From: an uncultured Lachnospiraceae bacterium
GTDB taxonomy: Bacteria > Bacillota > Clostridia > Lachnospirales > Lachnospiraceae
Direction: 5' to 3'
DNA length: 32,947 nt
NCBI GenBank assembly: GCA_934371475.1
Contig: CAKRNX010000007.1
Coordinates: forward strand, 1-32,947
Shown: positions 22,105 through 29,831 of the stretch, in pieces
How positions within the stretch are numbered: position 1 is the first letter of the stretch
Layout: every line of letters begins with the position of its first letter
Made by a program: the position numbers and the translations under genes
The notes under the pieces: model-generated
Databases searched by the model: none
The model's input: the letters and a program-made list of their open reading frames with translations, nothing else
What the model was told of the DNA's origin: nothing

Positions 22105-22581
22105 ATGGAACGGGTACAAAGGATATGGGAACATCCCTTCTACCGTCAATGTCTGACACGCATCCGTGAACTGGAAGCCTCCCGTCCTTTCTGCCGGCAC
22201 ACACCGGAGCACTTTCTGGACGTGGCCAGGCTTTCCTGGATCTTTGCGCTGGAAGAACAGATCCCTGTGAAGCGCCCCGTAATCTATGCGGCGGCGCTTC
22301 TGCATGATATTGGGAGGTTTCGCCAGTATGAAGACGGGATCCCCCACGATCAGGCCAGCCTGGAGATTGCGCAGGCTATTCTTCCTGAATGCGGATTTAC
22401 GCCGGACGAAATCAGCCAGATCACCGGAATGATCGCATCGCACCGCCAGAAAGGCGATACCGATCCTCTCCATGCGCTCTTCTACCGTGCGGACAAACAG
22501 TCCCGCTGCTGCTTCCTCTGTCCTGTCTGCGGCGACTGCAACTGGCCGGAGGAGAAAAAAAATCTTACTGTGAATTATTAA
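22105..22581 (+). CDS. HD-domain phosphohydrolase in the folate operon
   Basis: A 158-residue predicted metal-dependent phosphohydrolase. HD-fold residues visible: H36, the H67-D68 pair in AALLHDIGR, H113 in IASHRQ and D130 in YRADKQSR. The tail has a Cys cluster (C135, C136, C139, C142, C145), which could bind metal. AGGAGG lies 6 bases before the ATG. It stands between folE and folP, exactly where the pathway needs removal of phosphates from dihydroneopterin triphosphate, and no Nudix (FolQ/NudB) gene is in the cluster. A precedent for an HD protein in pterin synthesis is archaeal MptB, a cyclic phosphodiesterase. The role in folate synthesis is inference from position. Confidence 0.9.
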   Translation: MERVQRIWEHPFYRQCLTRIRELEASRPFCRHTPEHFLDVARLSWIFALEEQIPVKRPVIYAAALLHDIGRFRQYEDGIPHDQASLEIAQAILPECGFTPDEISQITGMIASHRQKGDTDPLHALFYRADKQSRCCFLCPVCGDCNWPEEKKNLTVNY

Positions 22582-22681
22582 AATTAGGGTGTCAAACGGA
22601 TATTTGCAATTCGCTTTGCTACTTGCTCATAACTGAACCACTGCGTCATTTGACATTTCTTCTTTTGGAGGTATTTTACTT

Positions 22682-23506
22682 ATGAAAATCGGAAATCGAG
22701 AATTTGACACCAAAAATGAAACTTATATCATGGGCATCCTCAATGTCACCCCGGACTCTTTCTCCGACGGCGGCAAATGGAACCATCTGGACGCAGCGCT
22801 GCGCCATACGGAAGAAATGATTGCCGACGGCGCTGACATTATCGATGTGGGCGGCGAATCCACCCGTCCCGGCCATATCCAGATCAGCGATGAGGAAGAA
22901 GCCGGCCGCGTAGCTCCCATGATTGAAGCAATCCGCAGCCGCTTTGACATCCCGATCTCTGTGGACACTTACAAATCCGCCGTTGCGGAATGTGCATTCC
23001 AGGCGGGCGCGGATCTGATTAATGATATCTGGGGATTTAAGTACGATCCTAAAATGGCTGCACTGGCTGCCAAATACCAGGTTGCCTGCTGCCTGATGCA
23101 TAATAAAAATGAAGCCGTCTATGACAACTTTTTTGAAGATATGCTGCGTGAAACTGCTGAATGTGCCGCACTGGCCAGACAGGCCGGCATCCCGGACGAC
23201 AAGATCATGCTGGATCCCGGCGTCGGCTTCGGCAAAACCTATGAGATGAACCTGGAGACCATTCATTATCTGGAGCGTTTCCATGAGCTGGGCTATCCGA
23301 TCCTGTTAGGTACTTCCCGCAAATCTGTCGTCGGACTGACGCTCGATCTGCCGGCTGACCAGCGCGTAGAGGGGACTCTCGTCACCACTGTGATGGCTGT
23401 CGAAAAAGGCTGCGCTTTTGTCCGCGTCCACGATGTAAAAGAAAACAAACGGGCTATCCTGATGACACAGGCAATTCTGCGCCACCACAAGCCCGGACAG
23501 GAGTAA
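22682..23506 (+). CDS. folP: Dihydropteroate synthase
   Basis: Condenses 6-hydroxymethyl-dihydropterin diphosphate with p-aminobenzoate; target of sulfonamides. The 274-residue TIM barrel has the two signature blocks: GILNVTPDSFSDGG (about 18–31) and DIIDVGGESTRPG (52–64). It also has DTYKS at 95–99, DPGVGFGKT (178–186) and GTSRKS (214–219). No insertion typical of resistance alleles is visible. GGAGG is 9 bases upstream of the ATG. A 100-base gap separates it from the HD gene and contains TGTCAAA and TTTGACA as distant inverted repeats, but no clear promoter or terminator. It is probably cotranscribed with folE. The next gene starts 3 bases after its stop. Confidence 0.97.
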   Translation: MKIGNREFDTKNETYIMGILNVTPDSFSDGGKWNHLDAALRHTEEMIADGADIIDVGGESTRPGHIQISDEEEAGRVAPMIEAIRSRFDIPISVDTYKSAVAECAFQAGADLINDIWGFKYDPKMAALAAKYQVACCLMHNKNEAVYDNFFEDMLRETAECAALARQAGIPDDKIMLDPGVGFGKTYEMNLETIHYLERFHELGYPILLGTSRKSVVGLTLDLPADQRVEGTLVTTVMAVEKGCAFVRVHDVKENKRAILMTQAILRHHKPGQE

Positions 23507-23509
23507 TCT

Positions 23510-24367
23510 ATGACTTACCAGAATTATGATCAGATCCATATCAAAAACCTGGAAATCTTCGCCCATCACGGCGTATTTCCGGAGGAAAATAAGCTGGGAC
23601 AGAAATTTCTGGTTTCCGCCACTCTCTACACCGGCACCCGTCAGGCCGGGAAACATGATGATCTGACCCAGTCCATCCACTACGGAGAAGTGAGCCAGAT
23701 GATCACCGAATATCTGCAGCAGCACACATGGAAACTGCTGGAAACAGTGGTGGAAAATCTGGCTGAAGAAATGCTGCTGACGATTCCGCGTCTTGAGGCG
23801 GTCCGTCTGGAACTGAAAAAACCCTGGGCCCCGGTAGGACTTCCGCTGGAGACCGTCTCTGTGGAAATCGAGCGCGGCTGGCATATCGCCTACATTGCGC
23901 TGGGTTCCAACATGGGCGACAAGCAGGCGTTCCTCCAGATGGGGATCGATGAACTGAACAAAACCCGTGGCTGTCAGGTTGAGACCGTGTCTGATTTTAT
24001 TACCACCGCACCGTATGGCGGCGTAGAACAGGACGATTTTCTCAACGGTGCTCTGAAGCTGCGCACGCTGCTTCCGCCGGAAGAACTGCTGGACCGCCTC
24101 CATGAGATCGAGGCACAGGCCAACCGGAAACGGATTATTCACTGGGGACCAAGAACCCTGGATCTGGATATCCTGCTCTATGATGACCTGATCCTGGACA
24201 CCCCGGATCTGCACATTCCGCACATTGAGATGCAGAAGCGCGATTTTGTGCTGGAGCCGCTGGCTCAGATTGCTCCGTATGCACGCCACCCGGTGTATCA
24301 GCGGACCGTCTCCCAGCTGCTGGAGCTGCTGAAAGAAGGTAAAACAGGCTTGCTCATAACCGAATAA
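23510..24367 (+). CDS. folBK: Fused dihydroneopterin aldolase / HPPK (FolB–FolK)
   Basis: Bifunctional folate enzyme of 285 residues. The FolB half (about 1–120, IKNLEIFAHHGVFPEENKLG) cleaves dihydroneopterin to 6-hydroxymethyl-dihydropterin. The FolK half (about 124–280) transfers diphosphate from ATP, shown by YIALGSNMGDK, APYGGVEQDDFLNG, WGPRTLDLDILLYDD and IPHIEMQKRDFVLEPL. The fusion is common in Firmicutes. The product feeds FolP, encoded 3 bases upstream; AGGAG lies 6 bases before the ATG inside the end of folP. Last gene of the operon, followed by a direct-repeat copy and a strong terminator. Confidence 0.96.
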   Translation: MTYQNYDQIHIKNLEIFAHHGVFPEENKLGQKFLVSATLYTGTRQAGKHDDLTQSIHYGEVSQMITEYLQQHTWKLLETVVENLAEEMLLTIPRLEAVRLELKKPWAPVGLPLETVSVEIERGWHIAYIALGSNMGDKQAFLQMGIDELNKTRGCQVETVSDFITTAPYGGVEQDDFLNGALKLRTLLPPEELLDRLHEIEAQANRKRIIHWGPRTLDLDILLYDDLILDTPDLHIPHIEMQKRDFVLEPLAQIAPYARHPVYQRTVSQLLELLKEGKTGLLITE

Positions 24368-24387
24368 CTGCTCCTTCTGATACAATT

Positions 24388-24414
24388 GCTTTTCACAATT
24401 GAAGCAGGAGACTT
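24388..24414 (+). repeat. 27-base direct repeat, copy 2 (after folBK)
   Basis: GCTTTTCACAATTGAAGC followed by CAGGAGACTT. It differs from the copy at 20244–20270 at two positions and has the same orientation. The two copies bracket the pyridoxamine kinase and folate genes. Confidence 0.75.
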
Positions 24415-24429
24415 GATTGCTTCGGTTAA

Positions 24430-24473
24430 AAAGAACTCTGTACATGATTTTTATCATAAATACAGAGTTCTTT
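24430..24473 (+). terminator. Terminator of the folate operon
   Basis: AAAGAACTCTGTA (24430–24442) and TACAGAGTTCTTT (24461–24473) form a 13-base-pair stem followed by CTGTTTTC. The A-rich left flank lets it act on the minus-strand metallophosphatase gene too, which ends 64 bases away. Confidence 0.85.
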
Positions 24474-24536
24474 CTGTTTTCATATTTACATACAAACACA
24501 ATTGCTCCGTAGTATTTCGGTAAAAAACTTTAGCAC

Positions 24537-25529
24537 TTAAGCCGCCGCTTCTGTCTCCTGCTGCGCGCGGTACTCATCAATCATGGACTGAATTTCTTCA
24601 TTTCCTTCCACGCCTTCCAGATCGTACAGACTTCCGCTGAAATCCTTCAGAGTCCAGGTGCCGTCTACCAGTTCGTATTCCAGATCCAGGCGTCCAAGGT
24701 ATTGATCCTGCTCGCCGCCGTTCTGTACAATCGGGGTACTCTTGAAATTATCGTTGCCCGGATAATAAATCGGGTTTGTGATGATGTAATGGTCATCTGC
24801 TCCCATCACTGCTGAAATTCCATCAATATTTGCAATTTTCGTATCAATTGCCAGACCGGTATGGGAAAGCACAATATTAATATCTGTCTGCGGCTTTACT
24901 TCTTCCATCAGATTTGCTACTGTGATCTCTCCGCTCTCAAAGACCTTATCAGAAACCTCTTCCCACTCTCTGTTCTGCGGCTTCAGGGAAGTCACACCGA
25001 TGATACCAATCTTCAGTCCTCCGACTTCTTTGATCGTATAGGGAAGTACATTGTCAATATATTCTCCTGTCTCTTTCATCGTAACGTTCGCGCACAGTGT
25101 CGGAAATTCTGCCAGCTCAATCAGTGCCTGCAGCTGCTCATTTCCTTCTTCAATCGTGCCGCCTTCGGGAGGAATACGGAAATCATTATTGCCCAGCACC
25201 CATGCATCATATCCCATTGCATTCAGAAGATTTATCTCCGGAATACCCTGCTGATCCTGAAATTCTCCGCGAAGGAAAATATCTCCGCCGTTTAATACCA
25301 GAACATTGTCACTTTCTTCTCTCGCTTCATCAATCAGGGTCTTGAACTGTGGCAGACGGTCTACGTGTCCGTGAATGTCATTATCATAAATGATTGTCAG
25401 CGAATACGTATCCTGCGCAGTGGTTTCTCCCGCTCCTTTTTCTGCCGCGAAACCGGTCAGGCTGCTCATCACCATAGCGGCACAGGCTGCCAGAATTGCT
25501 GCTCTCTTTTTTCTGAATGCTTTTTTCAT
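24537..25529 (-). CDS. Exported 5'-nucleotidase-like metallophosphatase with divergent active site
   Basis: Calcineurin-like phosphoesterase domain of the UshA/YfkN 5'-nucleotidase family, without the C-terminal nucleotide-binding domain. Signal peptide ends about GFAA, residue 29 from the chosen start. Numbering here is from the longest frame at 25553: metal-site motifs DNDIHGH (57–63), NGGD (88–91) and SHTG with H231. Two motifs depart from the family: GNND (121–124) replaces GNHE/GNHD, so the catalytic His is Asn, and GADDH (251–255) replaces GHxH/GHxQ. Activity is therefore uncertain. I start at ATG 25529 (MKKAFRKKRAAIL) because an AGGAG/AAGG stretch precedes it; ATG 25553 is possible. 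It appears monocistronic, with its own extended -10 promoter. Confidence 0.88.
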   Translation of the reverse strand: MKKAFRKKRAAILAACAAMVMSSLTGFAAEKGAGETTAQDTYSLTIIYDNDIHGHVDRLPQFKTLIDEAREESDNVLVLNGGDIFLRGEFQDQQGIPEINLLNAMGYDAWVLGNNDFRIPPEGGTIEEGNEQLQALIELAEFPTLCANVTMKETGEYIDNVLPYTIKEVGGLKIGIIGVTSLKPQNREWEEVSDKVFESGEITVANLMEEVKPQTDINIVLSHTGLAIDTKIANIDGISAVMGADDHYIITNPIYYPGNDNFKSTPIVQNGGEQDQYLGRLDLEYELVDGTWTLKDFSGSLYDLEGVEGNEEIQSMIDEYRAQQETEAAA

Positions 25530-25585
25530 AATCCTTATTCTCCTCTTTTTCATGTGGGGTATTCCCCAGTTATTAGGACGATCTC

Positions 25586-25594
25586 ACTATAGCA
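25586..25594 (-). promoter_or_regulatory. Extended -10 promoter of the metallophosphatase gene
   Basis: TGCTATAGT on the minus strand: TG at 25593–25594, TATAGT at 25586–25591. A weak TTGTCT lies 15 bases upstream. The leader would be about 50 bases. Confidence 0.55.
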
Positions 25595-25777
25595 TACGGC
25601 TGTAAAAGACAAAGCATCCCGCAGTAAAATATTCGAGAATAAAACGTAAATCACAAAACCAGCGCACTTCCTGACGGAGACCACATCCGATGGAAAATTG
25701 ACCCTTACCTCTGATACTGATTTGTTTCTCGTCACCTGCAGAGCCGGAAGTCATTTCACCTCTGCCATCCTTAAAAA

Positions 25778-25808
25778 CCCCGGAAACTGTATCGTACAAT
25801 TTCCGGGG
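25778..25808. terminator. Bidirectional terminator-like hairpin without an assigned gene
   Basis: CCCCGGAAA (25778–25786) and TTTCCGGGG (25800–25808) form a 9-pair stem flanked by AAAA on the left and TTTT on the right. No recognised gene ends here. It may end an RNA from the adjacent AT-rich region or be a relic. Confidence 0.6.
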
Positions 25809-26992
25809 TTTTCAGTAAACTGGTTTGGGTTAACCTAGTTTGGACTTTATTTTGTTGTAAATCGGAGGGCTCTGTTCCTGTCTTCTATCTGATATATATC
25901 TTAAAATATACTGACATTTGCATCAACTGACATTTTTATTTTTGCTGTGCCTCCCGGCACTCTCCCGTCATCTTATCTGCTGAAACATCCGACTGTCGGC
26001 ATCCTTTCCAGAAATCCTGCTGGCCTGTCTGACCTTTTAAGCTTTCTTCATGTTTCTGATCTGCAATGGTCAGCAATATACAATTCCGAACTTTGAAGCT
26101 GCTTTTCTCATCTCAGGCTCTCAGGAAATCCTCTTCAGGTATCCCTGCTTCTGTTTCACTGATGTATCATGTGTACAGGATACCAAGCTATCTATCTACA
26201 TCCGTATATCCTCACATATATGATATAGATCCCGATATATGCTGTAAATCCTGTGATCATGATATATAAATCTGTATATTTATCATTTTGTATATTTCAG
26301 ATATATCTTCTTTGTTATATTACATCTTTCATGCTCCGGATATCAATTTGGGATATCTCGAGTATTAAGGTAATATTACATTCCAGCTTTTTACCGGAAT
26401 GATAAAGAAATTGATGTTCTGTCAACATCTGTCATACTTTTATGCATTTTATAAGTTCTGGTATTCTCTCAATATAACAGGTGAAGGTGTTTATCCCGTT
26501 TTCTGAAATCCCGCTCCGATTATCGTTAAATCGATTACTTATGAAAACTGATGATAAAATACTTTTTCACAGGAACCTTCTGACCTACCAGCGTTATATT
26601 GAGTACAATGTTCTGAAAGATCCATTGGACTCGCCTCCGTTCCTACAGATTCTCAAATCATTCATGAAAATCTTTGTGATATCCGTCACCAAAAACAAGA
26701 AACAAAATAACATTTGGTCTAGTTATTCTGTTGTGGTGTTTCGGTTGTTATCTGTATATTACCATTTTATTTTTGCTTTGTCAATATCTTTTTGTAATAT
26801 TTTGAAATTTTCTTTTTATTTTCTGTCTTTTATTATTTATACTGATAATTACAGGTGTTTTAACCTCCCTGATAAACTGCAAATACCTGTTTGACTCATC
26901 TGATCTCTTTTTCGATCCATACTACAGTATTCCAAAATATGTTCCACGCAGACAGACTGCGCAAACACTTTCCTGTACCATACTGTCAAAAA
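25809..26992. other. AT-rich gene-poor region with repeated GATATATC-like motifs
   Basis: About 1.2 kb with no convincing gene on either strand. It is much richer in A+T than the surrounding genes, especially from 26200 to 26900. Near-palindromic GATAT/ATATC motifs recur, for example around 25895, 26220, 26235, 26263, 26300, 26338 and 26353. A plus-strand frame at 26481–26894 could encode 137 residues but has no ribosome site and a low-complexity Phe/Tyr/Leu-rich end. It may be a decayed mobile element, a regulatory region, or an unrecognised RNA. Confidence 0.6.
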
Positions 26993-27022
26993 CGGACCCG
27001 CCATCCGGCGCAGTCCGCTTTT
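26993..27022 (-). terminator. Terminator after the aconitase-family hydratase gene
   Basis: On the minus strand CGGAC-TGC-GCC-GGAT-GGC-GG-GTCCG forms a hairpin with an internal bulge, followed by TTTTTGAC. It lies about 35 bases past the stop codon. Confidence 0.7.
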
Positions 27023-27055
27023 ATTTTACTGTTTTCTGTTTTATTGTTTTCCGTT

Positions 27056-29347
27056 TTATTTCACCCGGTTGTAGTTAATCAGACATCCGTCCAGAATAAT
27101 CTGGCGCTCATGGTCTGTCATCTCTCCAAGCTTCAGTTCGAACTCTTTCAGACCGCCGTCTTTGATCACATAGGCGCGGATCCGGCTGTCCTTACGCTCT
27201 ACAGCCTGCCTGATATCCGGCAGGAACAGGTAATCTCCGTTCTGGAACGGGAGCTCTCCCTCGTCAATCAGGAAGGGCAGCATGCCCCAGTTGATCAGAT
27301 TGGAGCGATATCTCTTCGTAGCATAGCTGTTCGCAATATTTGCCCATCCACCCAGCACTTTCTGGCAGGAAGCCGCCTGTTCACGGGCAGATCCGTCTCC
27401 CGGCTTTACTGCAAAGATCGTGGAACCGATGCCCACATTTTTCTTATCCACATCCGGATACTGCGTATGGATCGCCGCAAATACCGGTTTGATCTCCGGC
27501 AGCGCCTCTGCCGGGCAGCCGCCTGCCTCGATGGCTTTCTGTCCCTTCTGTACTTCTTTGGCTTTTCCTACATAGGCGGGATCTTTTCTGGAGAGTGTGA
27601 ACTCTGCCAGTCCCAGCGGATTGGAGCGGTAGGAAGACGTCTCTCCGGACGGGATCAGTTCATCCGTTGTCGTAACCGGATCATGGATCTCTGATACTAC
27701 CTTCAGGATCAGATTGGCCGGCAGCTCGCACATGGCAGGCCAGTCTTTGATGTTGGGGCCCATCTTGATCTCCACGCTCGGATCTGCCACTCCCTTACTG
27801 TCAAACACACGGTTCGCATAGATCGCACTGTCAAAATAATACTTCGGCTTTGTAAAATCCACATCCATGTCAGTCGCTGCCGTCAGATAACCACGGTTGG
27901 CCGCCGTCGCCGCGATGGATCTGGCATCCATCAGCGCCACGGAGGCAATCTGCCCGTTCTGCAGCTTGGATCCTTCTCGGTTCGGGAAGTTTCTTGTAGA
28001 ATGTCTGATACTGAATCCGTTGTTGGCCGGTGTGTCTCCTGCGCCAAAGCACGGTCCGCAGAATGCAGTTTTCACCACTGCACCCGACTCAATCAGATCT
28101 GCCAGCTTGCCATTTCTGGCCAGCTCTCTGTAAATCGGAGTACTTGCCGGATAAATACTCAGTGTAAATTCATCGCTTCCGATAAATTTGCCTTTCAGAA
28201 TATCCGCTGCATCGCAAATATTTTCAAATCCGCCGCCTGCACATCCGGCAATGATACCCTGATCCACATACAGTTTTCCATTATGTACTTTATTCTTCAG
28301 CGTGAAATCCACCGCACCGCCCAGGCTTACTTTTGCACGTTTCTCCACATCATCGAGAATATCCATCAGATTCGCATTCAGCTCATCGATCGTGTACGTG
28401 TTGCTGGGATGGAACGGCATGGCAATCATAGGTTTGATCTGACTCAGATCCACATAAACCATTCCGTCATAATAAGCTACCGCGCCCGGATTTAATTCCT
28501 TATAGTCCTCTGTTCTTCCATGAATCTCATAAAATTCCCGAATGGCTTCGTCCGTCTTCCAGATTGAGGACAGACAGGTAGTCTCTGTCGTCATCACATC
28601 CACACCGATACGGAAATCTGCACTCAGATTTTCCACGCCCGGTCCCACAAATTCCATCACTTTATTGTTTACATAGCCGTTGCCGAACACGGCACCGATA
28701 ATCGCCAGCGCCACATCCTGCGGGCCTACGCCTTTCTCCGGCTTGCCATCCAGGTAAATCGCCACAACGCCCGGCATATTAATGTCATAAGTCTGAGACA
28801 GCAGCTGCTTTACCAGCTCCGGTCCGCCCTCGCCCATAGCCATGGTGCCGAGCGCTCCGTAACGGGTGTGTGAGTCTGAACCAAGGATCATTTTGCCGCC
28901 GCCCGCAAGCATTTCACGGGCAAACTGGTGAATGACTGCCTGATGAGGGGGCACATAGACACCACCGTATTTCTTCGCGCAGCTGAGTCCAAACATATGG
29001 TCATCTTCGTTAATTGTGCCGCCTACCGCGCACAGAGAATTGTGACAGTTGGTCAGCACATACGGAATCGGGAATTTCTCCAGACCTGAAGCTCTGGCTG
29101 TCTGAATAATACCGACAAATGTAATATCATGAGATGTCAGTTTATCAAACCTGATCTGTAATTTTTCCATATTTCCGGAAGTATTGTGATCCTTCAGAAT
29201 GGAATAGGCGATGGTCTGCCTCGCCGCTTCGCTGCGCTCCGGTGCGCTTCCGGTTTTCTGTTTTAAAATGGCTGCGGCATCCTGGTTATCTTCCACGATC
29301 TCTCTGCCGTTTACCAGATATACCCCTCCGTCGTATAAGCTAATCAT
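27056..29347 (-). CDS. Aconitase-family hydratase (YbhJ-like)
   Basis: A 763-residue [4Fe-4S]-type hydro-lyase of the aconitase superfamily, closest in length and layout to Escherichia coli YbhJ, whose substrate is not established. Seen: LGSDSHTRYG (155–164), GVGPQDVALAIIG (206–218), candidate cluster cysteines C369 (AGCAGGG) and C430/C433 (FCGPCFG), and an aconitase-like STRNFPNREGS (450–460). The swivel-domain segment SYATKRYRSNLINWGMLPF lies near the C-terminus. The first cluster motif lacks the usual GSCTNS sequence, so the substrate pocket probably differs from citrate aconitases. ATG 29347 has GAGGAGG 6 bases upstream. Single gene between its own promoter and terminator; no citrate or leucine pathway neighbours. 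Confidence 0.92.
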   Translation of the reverse strand: MISLYDGGVYLVNGREIVEDNQDAAAILKQKTGSAPERSEAARQTIAYSILKDHNTSGNMEKLQIRFDKLTSHDITFVGIIQTARASGLEKFPIPYVLTNCHNSLCAVGGTINEDDHMFGLSCAKKYGGVYVPPHQAVIHQFAREMLAGGGKMILGSDSHTRYGALGTMAMGEGGPELVKQLLSQTYDINMPGVVAIYLDGKPEKGVGPQDVALAIIGAVFGNGYVNNKVMEFVGPGVENLSADFRIGVDVMTTETTCLSSIWKTDEAIREFYEIHGRTEDYKELNPGAVAYYDGMVYVDLSQIKPMIAMPFHPSNTYTIDELNANLMDILDDVEKRAKVSLGGAVDFTLKNKVHNGKLYVDQGIIAGCAGGGFENICDAADILKGKFIGSDEFTLSIYPASTPIYRELARNGKLADLIESGAVVKTAFCGPCFGAGDTPANNGFSIRHSTRNFPNREGSKLQNGQIASVALMDARSIAATAANRGYLTAATDMDVDFTKPKYYFDSAIYANRVFDSKGVADPSVEIKMGPNIKDWPAMCELPANLILKVVSEIHDPVTTTDELIPSGETSSYRSNPLGLAEFTLSRKDPAYVGKAKEVQKGQKAIEAGGCPAEALPEIKPVFAAIHTQYPDVDKKNVGIGSTIFAVKPGDGSAREQAASCQKVLGGWANIANSYATKRYRSNLINWGMLPFLIDEGELPFQNGDYLFLPDIRQAVERKDSRIRAYVIKDGGLKEFELKLGEMTDHERQIILDGCLINYNRVK

Positions 29348-29389
29348 ACATCTTCCTCCTCGTTGTCAAATCCTGCCCTTACATCAGTC

Positions 29390-29411
29390 CAGGAATGCCC
29401 ACGCACTCCTG
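29390..29411. repeat. First hairpin of the intergenic repeat in the hydratase leader
   Basis: CAGGAATG-CCCACG-CACTCCTG forms a hairpin with one A·C mismatch, matching the stem at 31175–31195. It is in the predicted 5' leader of the hydratase mRNA. The rest of the element is not recognisable here. Confidence 0.5.
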
Positions 29412-29444
29412 AAATCCCGGCCCAGGCGGCCGCGTATGTTTATT

Positions 29445-29473
29445 ATTATATCTGTTCCGCCTCTATAATGCAA
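29445..29473 (-). promoter_or_regulatory. Promoter of the aconitase-family hydratase gene
   Basis: TTGCAT (29468–29473) and perfect TATAAT (29445–29450) on the minus strand, 17-base spacer. The leader is about 90 bases. The -35 box abuts the tandem repeat. Confidence 0.7.
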
Positions 29474-29478
29474 TATAG

Positions 29479-29760
29479 CAAAAGTGTGCTTCCACGCCCC
29501 ACGAGCCACTGCTTTGGCAGCACAGCTTTTGTTCCGCGCGCGAGCAGGCTTCTTTTCTGCGAGCTGCGCATCACTGCCGGAGGCTTTTATTTCACAGGAT
29601 GCAATTTCCTGTGAAAGAACAAAAGTGTGCTTCGCACACCCCGCGAGCCACTGCTTTGGCAGCACAGCTTTTGTTCCGCGCGCGAGCATACTTCTTTTCT
29701 GCGAGCTGCGCATTCTGCCGGAGGCTTTTATTTCACAGGATGCAATTTCCTGTGAAATAA
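29479..29760. repeat. Tandem duplication of a 141-base structured repeat
   Basis: Two head-to-tail units (29479–29619 and 29620–29760), differing at only a handful of positions. Each runs from CAAAAGTGTGCTTC through GAGCCACTGCTTTGGCAGC and TTCTTTTCTGCGAGCTGCGC to a hairpin TTTCACAGGA-TGCAATT-TCCTGTGAAA. The block fills most of the gap between murA and the hydratase gene. The middle segment TGCGAGCTGCGCATC also occurs at 31230, and end pieces occur near 6.5 kb. Confidence 0.88.
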
Positions 29761-29813
29761 AAAATCCCTTTGATCAGATCCGGTCATTTACCGCATATGA
29801 TCAAAGGGATTTT
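29761..29813 (-). terminator. Terminator of murA
   Basis: AAAATCCCTTTGATCA (29761–29776) and TGATCAAAGGGATTTT (29798–29813) form a 16-base-pair stem with a 21-base loop. It lies 18 bases past the murA stop codon and directly abuts the tandem repeat. A and T flanks make it usable in both directions. Confidence 0.85.
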
Positions 29814-29831
29814 ATTCATCCTGCATTTCTA

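Noticed and set aside
23306..24499. Minus-strand open frame of 397 codons opposite folP and folBK
   Set aside because: Shadow of two clearly recognised folate genes; no motif and no ribosome site.
26481..26894. Possible 137-residue gene in the AT-rich region
   Set aside because: No ribosome site, low-complexity Phe/Tyr-rich tail and no recognisable domain; kept only as part of the region description.
25809..26992. CRISPR array suspicion from the recurring GATATATC motifs
   Set aside because: Motifs are short, irregularly spaced and variable, with no constant repeat and spacer lengths and no cas genes.
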